Positions 8,645 to 17,113 of a stretch of DNA of 64,000 nucleotides are shown piece by piece (the first letter of the stretch is position 1; each line of letters opens with the position of its first letter). Below the pieces are notes generated by a model, which made no database searches, was not told the origin of the DNA, and saw only the letters and a list, made by a program, of their open reading frames with translations. A program made the translations under genes and the position numbers. The stretch comes from Halieaceae bacterium (GTDB lineage Bacteria; Pseudomonadota; Gammaproteobacteria; Pseudomonadales; Halieaceae), in assembly GCA_902547755.1 (NCBI GenBank), contig CACCPA010000005.1, positions 52,632 through 116,631 on the forward strand. The letters run 5' to 3'.

Positions 8645-11455
8645 ATGGTGGTCGAAGATCAAATTCAGTTGATGAGTCAGCGTATCGGCGGGCAGCGATT
8701 TGAGGCACTTCTCTCGAGGCTCGATGATTGTGGTTCGGCGGGAGACGCAGGGCGGTTATTACGCAGCAGTGAATTCTTCAGAGGTCTGGTGGAGCGGCAA
8801 ATCGACTGGCTTGAGACCAGGGCGCAGTTCAAGGCGAGCACGATCGACTATATTACCGTGGCGCACAAGTACGCGGGCGCGACCTTGCTGCCCACGGAGG
8901 CCACGCTAGCGTCTTCTCTCCGAGTGCTGAGACAGCGGGCGATGCTGCATATTCTATGGCGCAGTTTTACGCAGAGGGCCACGGGTCTGGATGAGACGCT
9001 GGTCGCCATGAGTGATCTCGCAGATTTTGTGATTCGGGAGACAGTCCAGTTTGCTGAAGCTCAGGTGGGTGCACGGTTTGGTGAGCCAATCGGCGAGGAA
9101 TCGCAAACCCGCCAGCACCTGATTGTTGTCGGCATGGGCAAACTGGGCGGGCGTGAACTGAACCTATCATCCGACATCGACATCATTTTTGTTTATGACG
9201 AGCCGGGCGTTACCGAGGGCGGGCGCGCGAGCACCAGCAATCAAGAGTTCTTTACACGAGTGGCTCAGTTGGTGATTAAGTTGATCGATAGCGTAACGCA
9301 CGAAGGCCGTGTGTTCAGGGTCGATACCCGCCTGCGTCCATTCGGAGATAGCGGAGCACTGGTTGCCAGTTATCCGTCATTGGAGAGCTACTATCAGCAA
9401 CACGGGCGTGACTGGGAACGATACGCGCTTCTAAAGTCTCGCTGTATCACCGGGCTTATCGAGCAAACGCGGGCGTTTCAACAGTTGGCACGGCGTTTTG
9501 TTTACCGGCGTTATACGGACTTTAGTGTCATCGATGGTTTGCGCGATATGAAGGCGCTCATTGATACCGAGCGCGTATCGAAGGATTTAGCGAACGATGT
9601 GAAGCGCGGCCCTGGCGGCATTCGTGAAGCGGAGTTTGTTGTCCAATCACACCAGCTGACACACGGCGGCCGGATTTCAGCCATTCAAACGATCAATTTT
9701 CAGGCATCGGCCGCGGTACTCGCCAAAGAGCAGTGTGCTCCTCAGTCCGTTGTATCAACACTGATTAGCGCCTACCGGCACCTTCGAGAAGTGGAACATG
9801 CCATTCAAGCACTGCGCGATGAGCAGACTCATTCGATACCTGACGTTAGCGATGCTCAAGAAAACCTTCGGCATTTATTGGGCTACGCGTCATGGCGTGA
9901 ACTCAGAAATCAGACCGAAGCTCACCGCAATGCAATCGCCACTGAATTTGACGCGTTATTGAACGAGCCGGGTCAGACGACACGACTGATTTTTGGCATT
10001 GACTCAGAGTCACCATCGCTCGATATGTCGGTCATATGCGGGCTTTCGCTAGATCGTGAGGACCACATTGTGGCGGTAGTCTCGGACTTTATTGCAGAGA
10101 CCCGATTTCGTGTCCTTGACCCCGAGGGCGTGCGACGCCTGCAAAAGGTATTGCCGCTTATTTTGAAGGCGGTGGACGACCAGCGCGATGTCGAGCAGGT
10201 GCTGAAGCGATTGCTGTCGATTGTCACCGCGGTCTTGAAGCGCAGTGCCTACCTGGTTCTCCTCAGTGAAAATCCACTTGCCTTGAGGCGCCTCGTTAAC
10301 TTGGTGGGTCGCAGCGAGCCCATCACGCTAAAATTGCTGGGTTCGCCCCAGTTGCTCGATGAGCTGTTGTTCCCGGAACGTCTCCTCAGTGTTCCCAGTA
10401 AAGACGAGATCAGAGCCTTACTGAACTCTACGCTTGAGCATGTTGATCCTGATGATCTCGAGAGCGCCATGCAGCTCCTCAGACGCTTTAAGGATGCAAT
10501 CGTATTTCGAGTGGCTTGCAGCGAACTCGAGGGTACGATCTCGTTGATGAAAGTCAGTGACAACCTAAGCTTTCTTGCCGAGGTAATTGTCGAACGAGCG
10601 GTGACTATTGCCTACGATCAGCTGGTTGAAAAATATGGCGAGCCGAGTGGTGATGCTGGGTTCTGTGTCATGGCCTATGGGAAGTTGGGCGGTCTTGAGC
10701 TCAGCTATGAGTCGGATTTGGATTTGGTGTTCGTCTCGACGGGACAAAATGGCACTACCGTAGGTGCCAAGCCTATCGACACTCAACGCTTTTTCACACG
10801 TCTGGCACAACGAGTGATTCATATTTTATCGACCAACATGATGGGCGGCCGCCTGTACGAGGTCGATTTAAGGTTACGACCTAACGGTGATTCAGGTCTT
10901 GTGGTTACTTCTGCTCAGGCGTTGGAGCGTTATTTAAAGCAGGATGCATGGACTTGGGAGCATCAGGCGTTGGTGAGGGCGCGCGTTGTTGCGGGCGCGC
11001 CGGAACTGGTCACACAGGTGGAGGCCCTGCGGGCGGAGGTATTGTCGACACCTCGTGACGATGTGTCGCTTGCCGATGACGTCACTGCGATGCGGCAAAA
11101 AATGCGGGACCATTCGCGAGCTGTTGGCGATGCGTCGCTTCGAGTAGCGCTGAAATACGGGCGCGGCGGTATTGTCGATATCGAATTTGTGGTCCAATAC
11201 CTTGTGCTTAAACATGCGGATCACTATCCCGACGTTGGGCGTTGGTCAGACGTGGTCCGGATACTCGAGGCCCTCGAAGCCTGCAGGATTTTAAGTTCAA
11301 GTGACGCAACTAGCCTAAAGGAAGCGTATCTAGGCTTGCGGTCGTCAGTGCATCGAGCTGCAGTATCGAACGCATCTGACGGTGACTCGGTTAACCCCGA
11401 TGAATTAATGAAGCAGGCCAGTGCAGTGTGCACGCTTTTGCTGCCGAATTTGTAA
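8645..11455 (+). CDS. glnE: Bifunctional glutamine synthetase adenylyltransferase/deadenylase GlnE
   Basis: A protein of about 936 residues with the two nucleotidyltransferase cores of GlnE: GMGKLGGRELNLSSDIDIIF near residue 165 and AYGKLGGLELSYESDLDLVF near 677. Each carries the G-G...D-x-D metal site. The first half removes AMP from glutamine synthetase and the second adds it, in response to PII and glutamine. Length is close to the E. coli protein (946). ATG 8645 is preferred over the TTG one codon earlier. It is followed 41 bases downstream by ilvE, placing nitrogen control beside branched-chain amino acid synthesis. Confidence 0.96.
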   Translation: MVVEDQIQLMSQRIGGQRFEALLSRLDDCGSAGDAGRLLRSSEFFRGLVERQIDWLETRAQFKASTIDYITVAHKYAGATLLPTEATLASSLRVLRQRAMLHILWRSFTQRATGLDETLVAMSDLADFVIRETVQFAEAQVGARFGEPIGEESQTRQHLIVVGMGKLGGRELNLSSDIDIIFVYDEPGVTEGGRASTSNQEFFTRVAQLVIKLIDSVTHEGRVFRVDTRLRPFGDSGALVASYPSLESYYQQHGRDWERYALLKSRCITGLIEQTRAFQQLARRFVYRRYTDFSVIDGLRDMKALIDTERVSKDLANDVKRGPGGIREAEFVVQSHQLTHGGRISAIQTINFQASAAVLAKEQCAPQSVVSTLISAYRHLREVEHAIQALRDEQTHSIPDVSDAQENLRHLLGYASWRELRNQTEAHRNAIATEFDALLNEPGQTTRLIFGIDSESPSLDMSVICGLSLDREDHIVAVVSDFIAETRFRVLDPEGVRRLQKVLPLILKAVDDQRDVEQVLKRLLSIVTAVLKRSAYLVLLSENPLALRRLVNLVGRSEPITLKLLGSPQLLDELLFPERLLSVPSKDEIRALLNSTLEHVDPDDLESAMQLLRRFKDAIVFRVACSELEGTISLMKVSDNLSFLAEVIVERAVTIAYDQLVEKYGEPSGDAGFCVMAYGKLGGLELSYESDLDLVFVSTGQNGTTVGAKPIDTQRFFTRLAQRVIHILSTNMMGGRLYEVDLRLRPNGDSGLVVTSAQALERYLKQDAWTWEHQALVRARVVAGAPELVTQVEALRAEVLSTPRDDVSLADDVTAMRQKMRDHSRAVGDASLRVALKYGRGGIVDIEFVVQYLVLKHADHYPDVGRWSDVVRILEALEACRILSSSDATSLKEAYLGLRSSVHRAAVSNASDGDSVNPDELMKQASAVCTLLLPNL

Positions 11456-11496
11456 TGACTCGCGAGCCATCCGCGAGAGGTGAATAAGGAATAATT

Positions 11497-12423
11497 ATGG
11501 ACCTGTCTAAGCTGACCGGATCTATCTGGCTAGACGGCGAGCTCGTCCCTTGGGAAGAGGCCAAAGTACATGTGTTAACGCACACCTTCCACTACGGTCT
11601 CGGTGTCTTTGAGGGCGTGAGGGGCTATGCTACCGAGGGCGATGGCACCTGTATCTTTCGGTTGAATGAACACACTGATCGACTCTTCCGATCTGCGAAA
11701 ATTTTGCAGATGGACATGCCTTACGACAAGGACACCTTGAACGAGGCGCAGCGCGAGGTAGTTCGTGTCAATGGTCTAGACGAGGCGTATCTCAGGCCCA
11801 TGTGTTTCCTCGGTTCAGAGGGCATGGGACTTCGTGCGGATAATCTAAAAACCCACGTTATGGTGGCCGCCTGGTCATGGCCTTCGTACATGGACCCGGA
11901 GGCCCGGGACCGCGGTATTCGGGTGCGTACCTCGAGCTACACCCGACATCACGTGAACATCACCATGTGCAAGGCAAAGGCAAACGGTAACTACATAAAC
12001 TCTATTTTGGCCTTGCGCGAAGCGCTTGACGCCGGCTGTGAAGAAGCGCTTCTTCTGGATAATGAGGGTTACGTGGCTGAAGGCAGTGGCGAGAATGTCT
12101 TTATTGTGCGAGACGGGACGATTTATACACCTGAACTGACCTCCTGTTTAGAGGGCATTACGCGCGATAGCATCTTCAGAATTGCGGCTGATCTTGGCTA
12201 TCAGATTAAGGAACGAAGAATCACCCGTGATGAGGTGTACGTGGCCGATGAGGCGTTCTTCACAGGCACGGCGGCCGAAGTAGTGCCGATCCGTGAGCTC
12301 GATGGCCGGGCAATTGGTTCCGGTAGCCGTGGCCCTCTGACAGAGCAACTGCAATCGATTTATTTCGATACAGTTCGTGGTCGCGAGTCACAATATGGAA
12401 CGTGGCTAACACCGGTGAGTTAA
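11497..12423 (+). CDS. ilvE: Branched-chain amino acid aminotransferase IlvE
   Basis: A 308-residue class IV PLP aminotransferase that makes valine, leucine and isoleucine from the 2-oxo acids and glutamate. Signatures include the opening GSIWLDGELVPWEEAKVHVLTHTFHYG. The segment CKAKANGNYINSILA is the lysine and following region of the class IV fold, and YVAEGSGENVF binds PLP phosphate. An AAGGAA site precedes ATG 11497. With leuA and ilvD nearby it completes a local branched-chain set, although ilvBHC and leuBCD are not in the window. Confidence 0.96.
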   Translation: MDLSKLTGSIWLDGELVPWEEAKVHVLTHTFHYGLGVFEGVRGYATEGDGTCIFRLNEHTDRLFRSAKILQMDMPYDKDTLNEAQREVVRVNGLDEAYLRPMCFLGSEGMGLRADNLKTHVMVAAWSWPSYMDPEARDRGIRVRTSSYTRHHVNITMCKAKANGNYINSILALREALDAGCEEALLLDNEGYVAEGSGENVFIVRDGTIYTPELTSCLEGITRDSIFRIAADLGYQIKERRITRDEVYVADEAFFTGTAAEVVPIRELDGRAIGSGSRGPLTEQLQSIYFDTVRGRESQYGTWLTPVS

Positions 12424-12446
12424 CACCAAAATAAAAGGGGATCGTG

Positions 12447-13268
12447 ATGGGGGCATCTACGGGCAAACTGGCGAGCGAGCGGTTCTTTCGGTCTTGGTCT
12501 TGTGAGGACGCTGCAAAAGGCGTTGTTCTTATCAGCCACGGGCTGGGCGAGCACTCGGGACGTTACAATCACGTCGCGCAAGCGCTTACTGCAAACCACC
12601 TCCACGTTTATGCACTCGATCATATTGGGCATGGACAGTCCCCCGGGAAGCGCGGCTTTGTCGAGTCATTCAGTGATCTGACCGCTGGGGTGGCTGAGCT
12701 TAGATCCCATATTGCGTCCGAGCACCCCGATCTACCGGTTGTGTTGATTGGCCACAGTATGGGCGGGCTTATCGCCGCACGAACCGTACTCGATGTAGCA
12801 CCCGACTATAAGACCCTGATCCTGACAGGGCCACTGCTAGGCGTGCCTACGCCAACGCCGGCGTGGCAGACCTGGTTACTGAGGACGCTGAGCGCCCTAT
12901 TCCCTGCCGCCAAAGCCCTGGAGATTGACGCAAGCGCCGTCTCTCGTGATCAGGCTGTGGTCGATGATTATGTCGCTGATCCACTGGTTCATCATGAGAA
13001 CATCCCTGCCCGAACCGTGGTGTCTCTATTCGACGAGGCGAGCGCCGTCCTCGGAAGAGCCAGCGAGATTTCTCTGCCAACGTTATTGCTACACGGTGAG
13101 GAAGATGAACTGACATCCGTACCGGCGTCGCGCCAGTTTATGGCTGATTTGAGTGCGACTGATAAGCACATCAGGGTCTATCCGGGCATGTATCACGAGT
13201 TGTTCAACGAGCCCGAGAAAGAAGACATTATTCGCACCTGTCTGGATTGGATAGCCGCCCGCTTGTAA
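12447..13268 (+). CDS. Alpha/beta hydrolase, monoacylglycerol lipase-like
   Basis: A 273-residue serine hydrolase with HGLGEHSGRY (oxyanion-hole region, residues 31-40), the nucleophile elbow GHSMGG with Ser104, and a late HGEEDELT/YHELFNEP pair that supplies the Asp/Glu and His. This is the Hydrolase_4 / lysophospholipase-monoacylglycerol lipase family, which cleaves monoacylglycerols or lysophospholipids. No signal peptide is seen. GTG 12444 directly precedes ATG 12447; the GGGG site at 12437-12440 fits either. It lies 20 bases after ilvE. The natural substrate is not deducible. Confidence 0.85.
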   Translation: MGASTGKLASERFFRSWSCEDAAKGVVLISHGLGEHSGRYNHVAQALTANHLHVYALDHIGHGQSPGKRGFVESFSDLTAGVAELRSHIASEHPDLPVVLIGHSMGGLIAARTVLDVAPDYKTLILTGPLLGVPTPTPAWQTWLLRTLSALFPAAKALEIDASAVSRDQAVVDDYVADPLVHHENIPARTVVSLFDEASAVLGRASEISLPTLLLHGEEDELTSVPASRQFMADLSATDKHIRVYPGMYHELFNEPEKEDIIRTCLDWIAARL

Positions 13269-13392
13269 GTGGGTTCGTTCACTCAATGGTTGTGTTGACG
13301 CCAATCCGCGGTTGTCCGCGTCACACCCTATTGGCATACTCCCTGCCAACTTCTGGGTGCCCACAGTGAATTCGCAAGCTTCTCCCACATTG

Positions 13393-14646
13393 ATGTCACA
13401 GACATCTGTGGCGCCTGATGCGCCGCTCAACATTGCACTTTTGGGCTATCGGTCTGCCCCGCATTCGGGCGGACAGGGCATCTACCTGAAATATCTCTCC
13501 CGCTCATTGGCTCAAAGGGGTCACAAGGTGACCGTGGTCTCGGGCCCTCCCTACCCTCAGCTAGACCCGGAAGTCATACTGGTTCGTTTACCCAGCCTAG
13601 ATTTGTATGAGCACGGCTTAAGGTCTACACGCCCGATACAACTGTTATCGCGGCTAGAGCGCATCGAATGGTTTAGTAAGTTGACCGGCGGTTTTGCCGA
13701 GCCTTACACCTTTGGTGAGCGTGTGAAGCGCTGGTTCGTAGGGCGGGAATCTGAGTTCGATATCATTCACGACAATCAGACTATTGCTGACGGAATTCTT
13801 AGCTTGCAGCATCGTGGGCTGCCCCTGGTGACGACGATTCACCATCCCATCACTAAAGATTATCGGGTAGCCCTTGCCGCTGAGCCACGCTGGTACATGC
13901 GGATTTTGATTCATCGCTGGCACAGTTTTTTGCGCATGCAAAAACGTGTAGCACCTCAGTTGCAATGGGTAGTTACGGTTTCCGGCGCCTCGGCGACAGA
14001 TATTAGTGACGACTTTAACGTTGATCGGTCAGCGATTTCGGTGATGCATCTTGGCGTCGATACTGAGCTATTTAGGCCCCTCCCTGAAACGGAACGTGAG
14101 CCGCATCGATTGATGACCACAGCATCTGCCGACGCGCCACTTAAAGGCTTAGCGGTATTGCTGCGTGCCATCGTATCCTTGCGATCGAGTTATCCTGATA
14201 TTCGGCTAACGCTGGTGGGCCGTCCAAAGCCGGGGGGCGATACGGAAAAGCTAATCGCATCGCTGGGGCTCGGCGATGTTGTGGAGAGTTTCAAAGGCAT
14301 CAGTCACGAGGAAGTGGTCCAAAAATACGCGAGTGCCTCGGTTGCCGTGGTGCCCTCTATTTACGAGGGCTTCGGTTTGCCAGCCGTTGAGGCAATGGCA
14401 TGTGGTGTGCCGCTGGTGTCCACGGATGGAGGCGCTCTCGCTGAAGTGGTTGAGGATGCCGGCCTGGTCGTTCCCGCAGGGGATAGCGACGCGCTGGCGG
14501 CTGCCATTCGCCAGCTGTTTGAGGATGACCAGCTTCGAGCAGACTATGCCTCTCGTGGCTTATCGCGAGCGGAGCAAAACTTTTGTTGGAATCGCTGTGC
14601 TGAGCGAATGGAAGCCTACTATCGGGAGCGTATCGCCGCATGCTGA
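13393..14646 (+). CDS. GT4-family glycosyltransferase
   Basis: A protein of about 417 residues with two Rossmann-like domains. The N-terminal half opens LNIALLGYRSAPHSGGQGIYLKYLSRSLAQRGHKV, the acceptor domain of GT-B enzymes. The C-terminal half has the EX7E motif in YEGFGLPAVEAMACG, which binds the nucleotide sugar. The frame is open from a TTG at 13312, but a CGCGG-TTGT-CCGCG hairpin covers that codon, so ATG 13393 is preferred. Its stop overlaps the next methyltransferase, indicating coupled translation. With waaA nearby, a role in lipopolysaccharide or another glycan is likely; donor and acceptor are unknown. Confidence 0.88.
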   Translation: MSQTSVAPDAPLNIALLGYRSAPHSGGQGIYLKYLSRSLAQRGHKVTVVSGPPYPQLDPEVILVRLPSLDLYEHGLRSTRPIQLLSRLERIEWFSKLTGGFAEPYTFGERVKRWFVGRESEFDIIHDNQTIADGILSLQHRGLPLVTTIHHPITKDYRVALAAEPRWYMRILIHRWHSFLRMQKRVAPQLQWVVTVSGASATDISDDFNVDRSAISVMHLGVDTELFRPLPETEREPHRLMTTASADAPLKGLAVLLRAIVSLRSSYPDIRLTLVGRPKPGGDTEKLIASLGLGDVVESFKGISHEEVVQKYASASVAVVPSIYEGFGLPAVEAMACGVPLVSTDGGALAEVVEDAGLVVPAGDSDALAAAIRQLFEDDQLRADYASRGLSRAEQNFCWNRCAERMEAYYRERIAAC

Positions 14647-15353
14647 CGGTGGACGTCAATTACTTCGACCTGCAGCCGGGACATGTCTGCGTCGATTTGG
14701 GGTGTGGTGAGGGACGCCATTCATTGACGGCCTATCTTCACGATGATGTGACGGTGATTGGCCTCGACTTATCGCATCAGGACTTGAAGACAGCGCAGTC
14801 ACGCATTGCTGATATGGCAAGTTGTAACCCAAAGGGCTCGGTGGATTTTGCGCAGGCAAATGGCTTATCGCTTCCTCTGGCAGATCACTCGGTCGATCGA
14901 CTTATTTGCTCAGAGGTGCTCGAGCACATTCCTAACTATATTGGGTTTCTAGAAGAGATTGATCGCGTGTTGAAGCCAGACGGACGACTGTGTATCAGTG
15001 TGCCGCGAAGCTGGCCGGAGCGGGTGTGCTGGTCGCTTTGCGATGCCTATCGTCGAACGCCAGGTGGGCATATTCGAATTTTCAATGCCTCGCACCTGAG
15101 TCGTGAAGTCGAGCGATACACACTGGTCGAAACGCGTCGCCATGGCGCACACGCGCTTCATGTGCCCTATTGGTGGCTCAAGTGCCTGTTTTGGCATACG
15201 GAAACCGAGCCCTTGATTCTCAAGTGGTATCACCGGTTCTTAGTCTGGGATCTGATGAAGCGACCATGGCTAACCCGCGCGATTGAGGCGGTGACTAATC
15301 CTTGGATGGGGAAAAGCGTCGTGCTGTATTTTGATCGGTCAGAAAAGCATTAG
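14640..15353 (+). CDS. Class I SAM-dependent methyltransferase (Methyltransf_11 type)
   Basis: A 237-residue protein with SAM motif I VCVDLGCGEGRHSL at about 17-30, an acidic loop VIGLDLSH, and the post-II region SVDRLICSEVLEHIPNY typical of Methyltransf_11. It starts inside the last codons of the glycosyltransferase (overlap 7 bases) and ends 9 bases before the next gene, so the three act from one transcript. A substrate sugar, lipid or phenolic group cannot be told apart from sequence; the neighbours favour a glycan or glycolipid. Confidence 0.85.
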   Translation: MLTVDVNYFDLQPGHVCVDLGCGEGRHSLTAYLHDDVTVIGLDLSHQDLKTAQSRIADMASCNPKGSVDFAQANGLSLPLADHSVDRLICSEVLEHIPNYIGFLEEIDRVLKPDGRLCISVPRSWPERVCWSLCDAYRRTPGGHIRIFNASHLSREVERYTLVETRRHGAHALHVPYWWLKCLFWHTETEPLILKWYHRFLVWDLMKRPWLTRAIEAVTNPWMGKSVVLYFDRSEKH

Positions 15354-15362
15354 GATTTGGAC

Positions 15363-16433
15363 ATGAGTCAACGTACCTTCCTTCCTTTTTCTTACCCTGC
15401 TGAAGCTCTGCGTTCGACGGTGGATTATCTACTGGCATCGCAGCGAGAGAACGGCGAGATCCCCTGGTTTGACGGCGGACACACCGACCCCTGGAATCAC
15501 ACAGAGGCCGCAATGGGTCTCAGTATTGCCGGAGAGTTCGTCGCCGCCGAACGTGCCTATGACTGGCTTGCCAGCGAGCAGTTAGACGATGGCAGTTGGT
15601 GGGCGTCTTACGTTAATGGCAGGCCAGCCAATGTAACCCGGCGCGAAACCAATTACGTTGCCTACATCGCTACCGGGGTATGGCATCACTATTTGATTAG
15701 CGAAGATCGAGCATTCCTTGAGCGACTGTTTCCAACCGTGACGCGCGCGATTGATTTTGTCGTCTCCATGCAGACAGAGCACGGTGACGTGGCATGGGCG
15801 TGTGATACCGTGGGCGAGGCGATGGACGATGCGCTCGTGACCGGGAGCAGCTCGGTCTATAAGTCATTCGAGTGCGCACTGCATATCGCAAGAACTCTCG
15901 GGGTTCTAAAGCCCCAGTGGCGTGAAGCAAGACGAAAGCTTGGTACGGCGCTACGGCACCGGCCTGAGCGGTTTGACCGAAACTGGGAGAGTAAAGCGCG
16001 CTATGCGATGGACTGGTTTTATCCTGTCCTTGCGGGCGTTTTTCAGGGTGAGCAGGGGCTCGAACGCATCAATGCGCGCTGGCATGAATTTGTGGAGCCC
16101 GGCTTGGGTTGTCGGTGTGAGAATCATCAACCCTGGGTCACGGTGGCCGAGTCCTGTGAATTAACCATGGCGCTTCTAAGCGTGGGCGATGTGGCAAGAG
16201 CTCAGACACTCTTTGACGGTTTATGGCAATGGCGCGACGAGGCGGGTGTTTTCTGGACCGGCTACCAGTTTGAGGAAGACGTCTTATGGCCGTTAGAGAA
16301 GCCGACCTGGACCTCCGGTGCCGTATTACTGGCAGCGGACGCCTTGAGCCAGTATACGGGAGCTAGCCGCTTGTTTATCGAGGTCGATAGCAGGGAGCAG
16401 CCCAAGCTCGAACGACGTCATCGTCAGGCTTAG
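15363..16433 (+). CDS. Alpha/alpha-barrel protein resembling prenyltransferase/terpene-cyclase or glycoside-processing enzymes
   Basis: A 356-residue protein with repeated helical hairpins: VDYLLASQRENGEIPWFDGGHTDPWNHTEAAMGLSI, ERAYDWLASEQLDDGSWWASY, then further hairpins. Each carries the short QxxGxW-like segment seen in squalene-cyclase and prenyltransferase alpha/alpha barrels. No DXDD or other cyclase catalytic motif is evident, so a sugar-acting alpha/alpha toroid is equally possible. ATG 15363 is preferred to TTG 15357. It is the third gene in the glycosyltransferase-methyltransferase group. I do not assign a reaction. Confidence 0.65.
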   Translation: MSQRTFLPFSYPAEALRSTVDYLLASQRENGEIPWFDGGHTDPWNHTEAAMGLSIAGEFVAAERAYDWLASEQLDDGSWWASYVNGRPANVTRRETNYVAYIATGVWHHYLISEDRAFLERLFPTVTRAIDFVVSMQTEHGDVAWACDTVGEAMDDALVTGSSSVYKSFECALHIARTLGVLKPQWREARRKLGTALRHRPERFDRNWESKARYAMDWFYPVLAGVFQGEQGLERINARWHEFVEPGLGCRCENHQPWVTVAESCELTMALLSVGDVARAQTLFDGLWQWRDEAGVFWTGYQFEEDVLWPLEKPTWTSGAVLLAADALSQYTGASRLFIEVDSREQPKLERRHRQA

Positions 16434-16443
16434 TGTCGATCAG

Positions 16444-17049
16444 TTACAGTCGTTTTAAGGCGCGTAGACTCTGAAAGGAGCCCACTTCTTCAAACAGCCC
16501 TGATTGTTTTGCGAGTTGCCAAATGGCATGCGGCGCCTGACCCCCCTTTGCTGCATTGGCGAAGACATCATGGATGACAAGCAGCCCATCGCGCAGCAGA
16601 TGCGATGACCAGCCGCGGTAGTCGGCAAGCGCCGCATCTAAACTGTGCCCCCCGTCGATAAATAAAAAGCCTAGCGGTGTCGTCCAATGGCGAGCAACCG
16701 TTGTCGATAGTGCAACGAGCGGAATGACGACATCCTCAGCCTGGTAGCGTTTGAGGTTGCGTCTGAATTCGGGCAGTGAATCGAAATCTCCTTGATCATC
16801 CGTCAGGGCGTCATCGTGAAAAAACTCCCCTACTTGGTGCTCCTCACTCCCCCGATGATGGTCTACAGCAAAAACAACCGTGTTGGCTTCACGCGCGACG
16901 TCTGCCAGGTGGAGCGTAGACAGCCCACAATAACTACCAATTTCCAAGAGTGGACCCACCTGAGCACCGAGAGTCGCCCATTGGCGCAGTTTTTCGGCTT
17001 CCTCCATTGGAAGGAAGCCCTTCACATCCTCAAACTCGGTCGCTGCCAT
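16444..17049 (-). CDS. Class I SAM-dependent methyltransferase (Methyltransf_24 type)
   Basis: A 201-residue protein with SAM motif I LLEIGSYCGLSTLHLA, an acidic VFAVDHHRG strand-2 loop, and LGFLFIDGGHSLDAALADYRGW, the signature of the Methyltransf_24 group. It lies on the strand opposite the preceding three genes, converging with the alpha-barrel gene (10 bases apart) and diverging from waaA (64 bases). The GTG at 17061 is in frame, but GGAG at 17057-17060 is well placed for ATG 17049. Likely part of the same envelope-sugar group; substrate unknown. Confidence 0.8.
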   Translation of the reverse strand: MAATEFEDVKGFLPMEEAEKLRQWATLGAQVGPLLEIGSYCGLSTLHLADVAREANTVVFAVDHHRGSEEHQVGEFFHDDALTDDQGDFDSLPEFRRNLKRYQAEDVVIPLVALSTTVARHWTTPLGFLFIDGGHSLDAALADYRGWSSHLLRDGLLVIHDVFANAAKGGQAPHAIWQLAKQSGLFEEVGSFQSLRALKRL

Positions 17050-17113
17050 GGTAGGCTCCACCCAAAAGCTTCAGTATATGACGCATCACACCAATCCTCG
17101 TAGCATCGACCCT

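Noticed and set aside
13307..13320. CGCGG-TTGT-CCGCG hairpin as a terminator of the hydrolase gene
   Set aside because: Short stem and no T-run; used only to argue against the TTG start of the glycosyltransferase.
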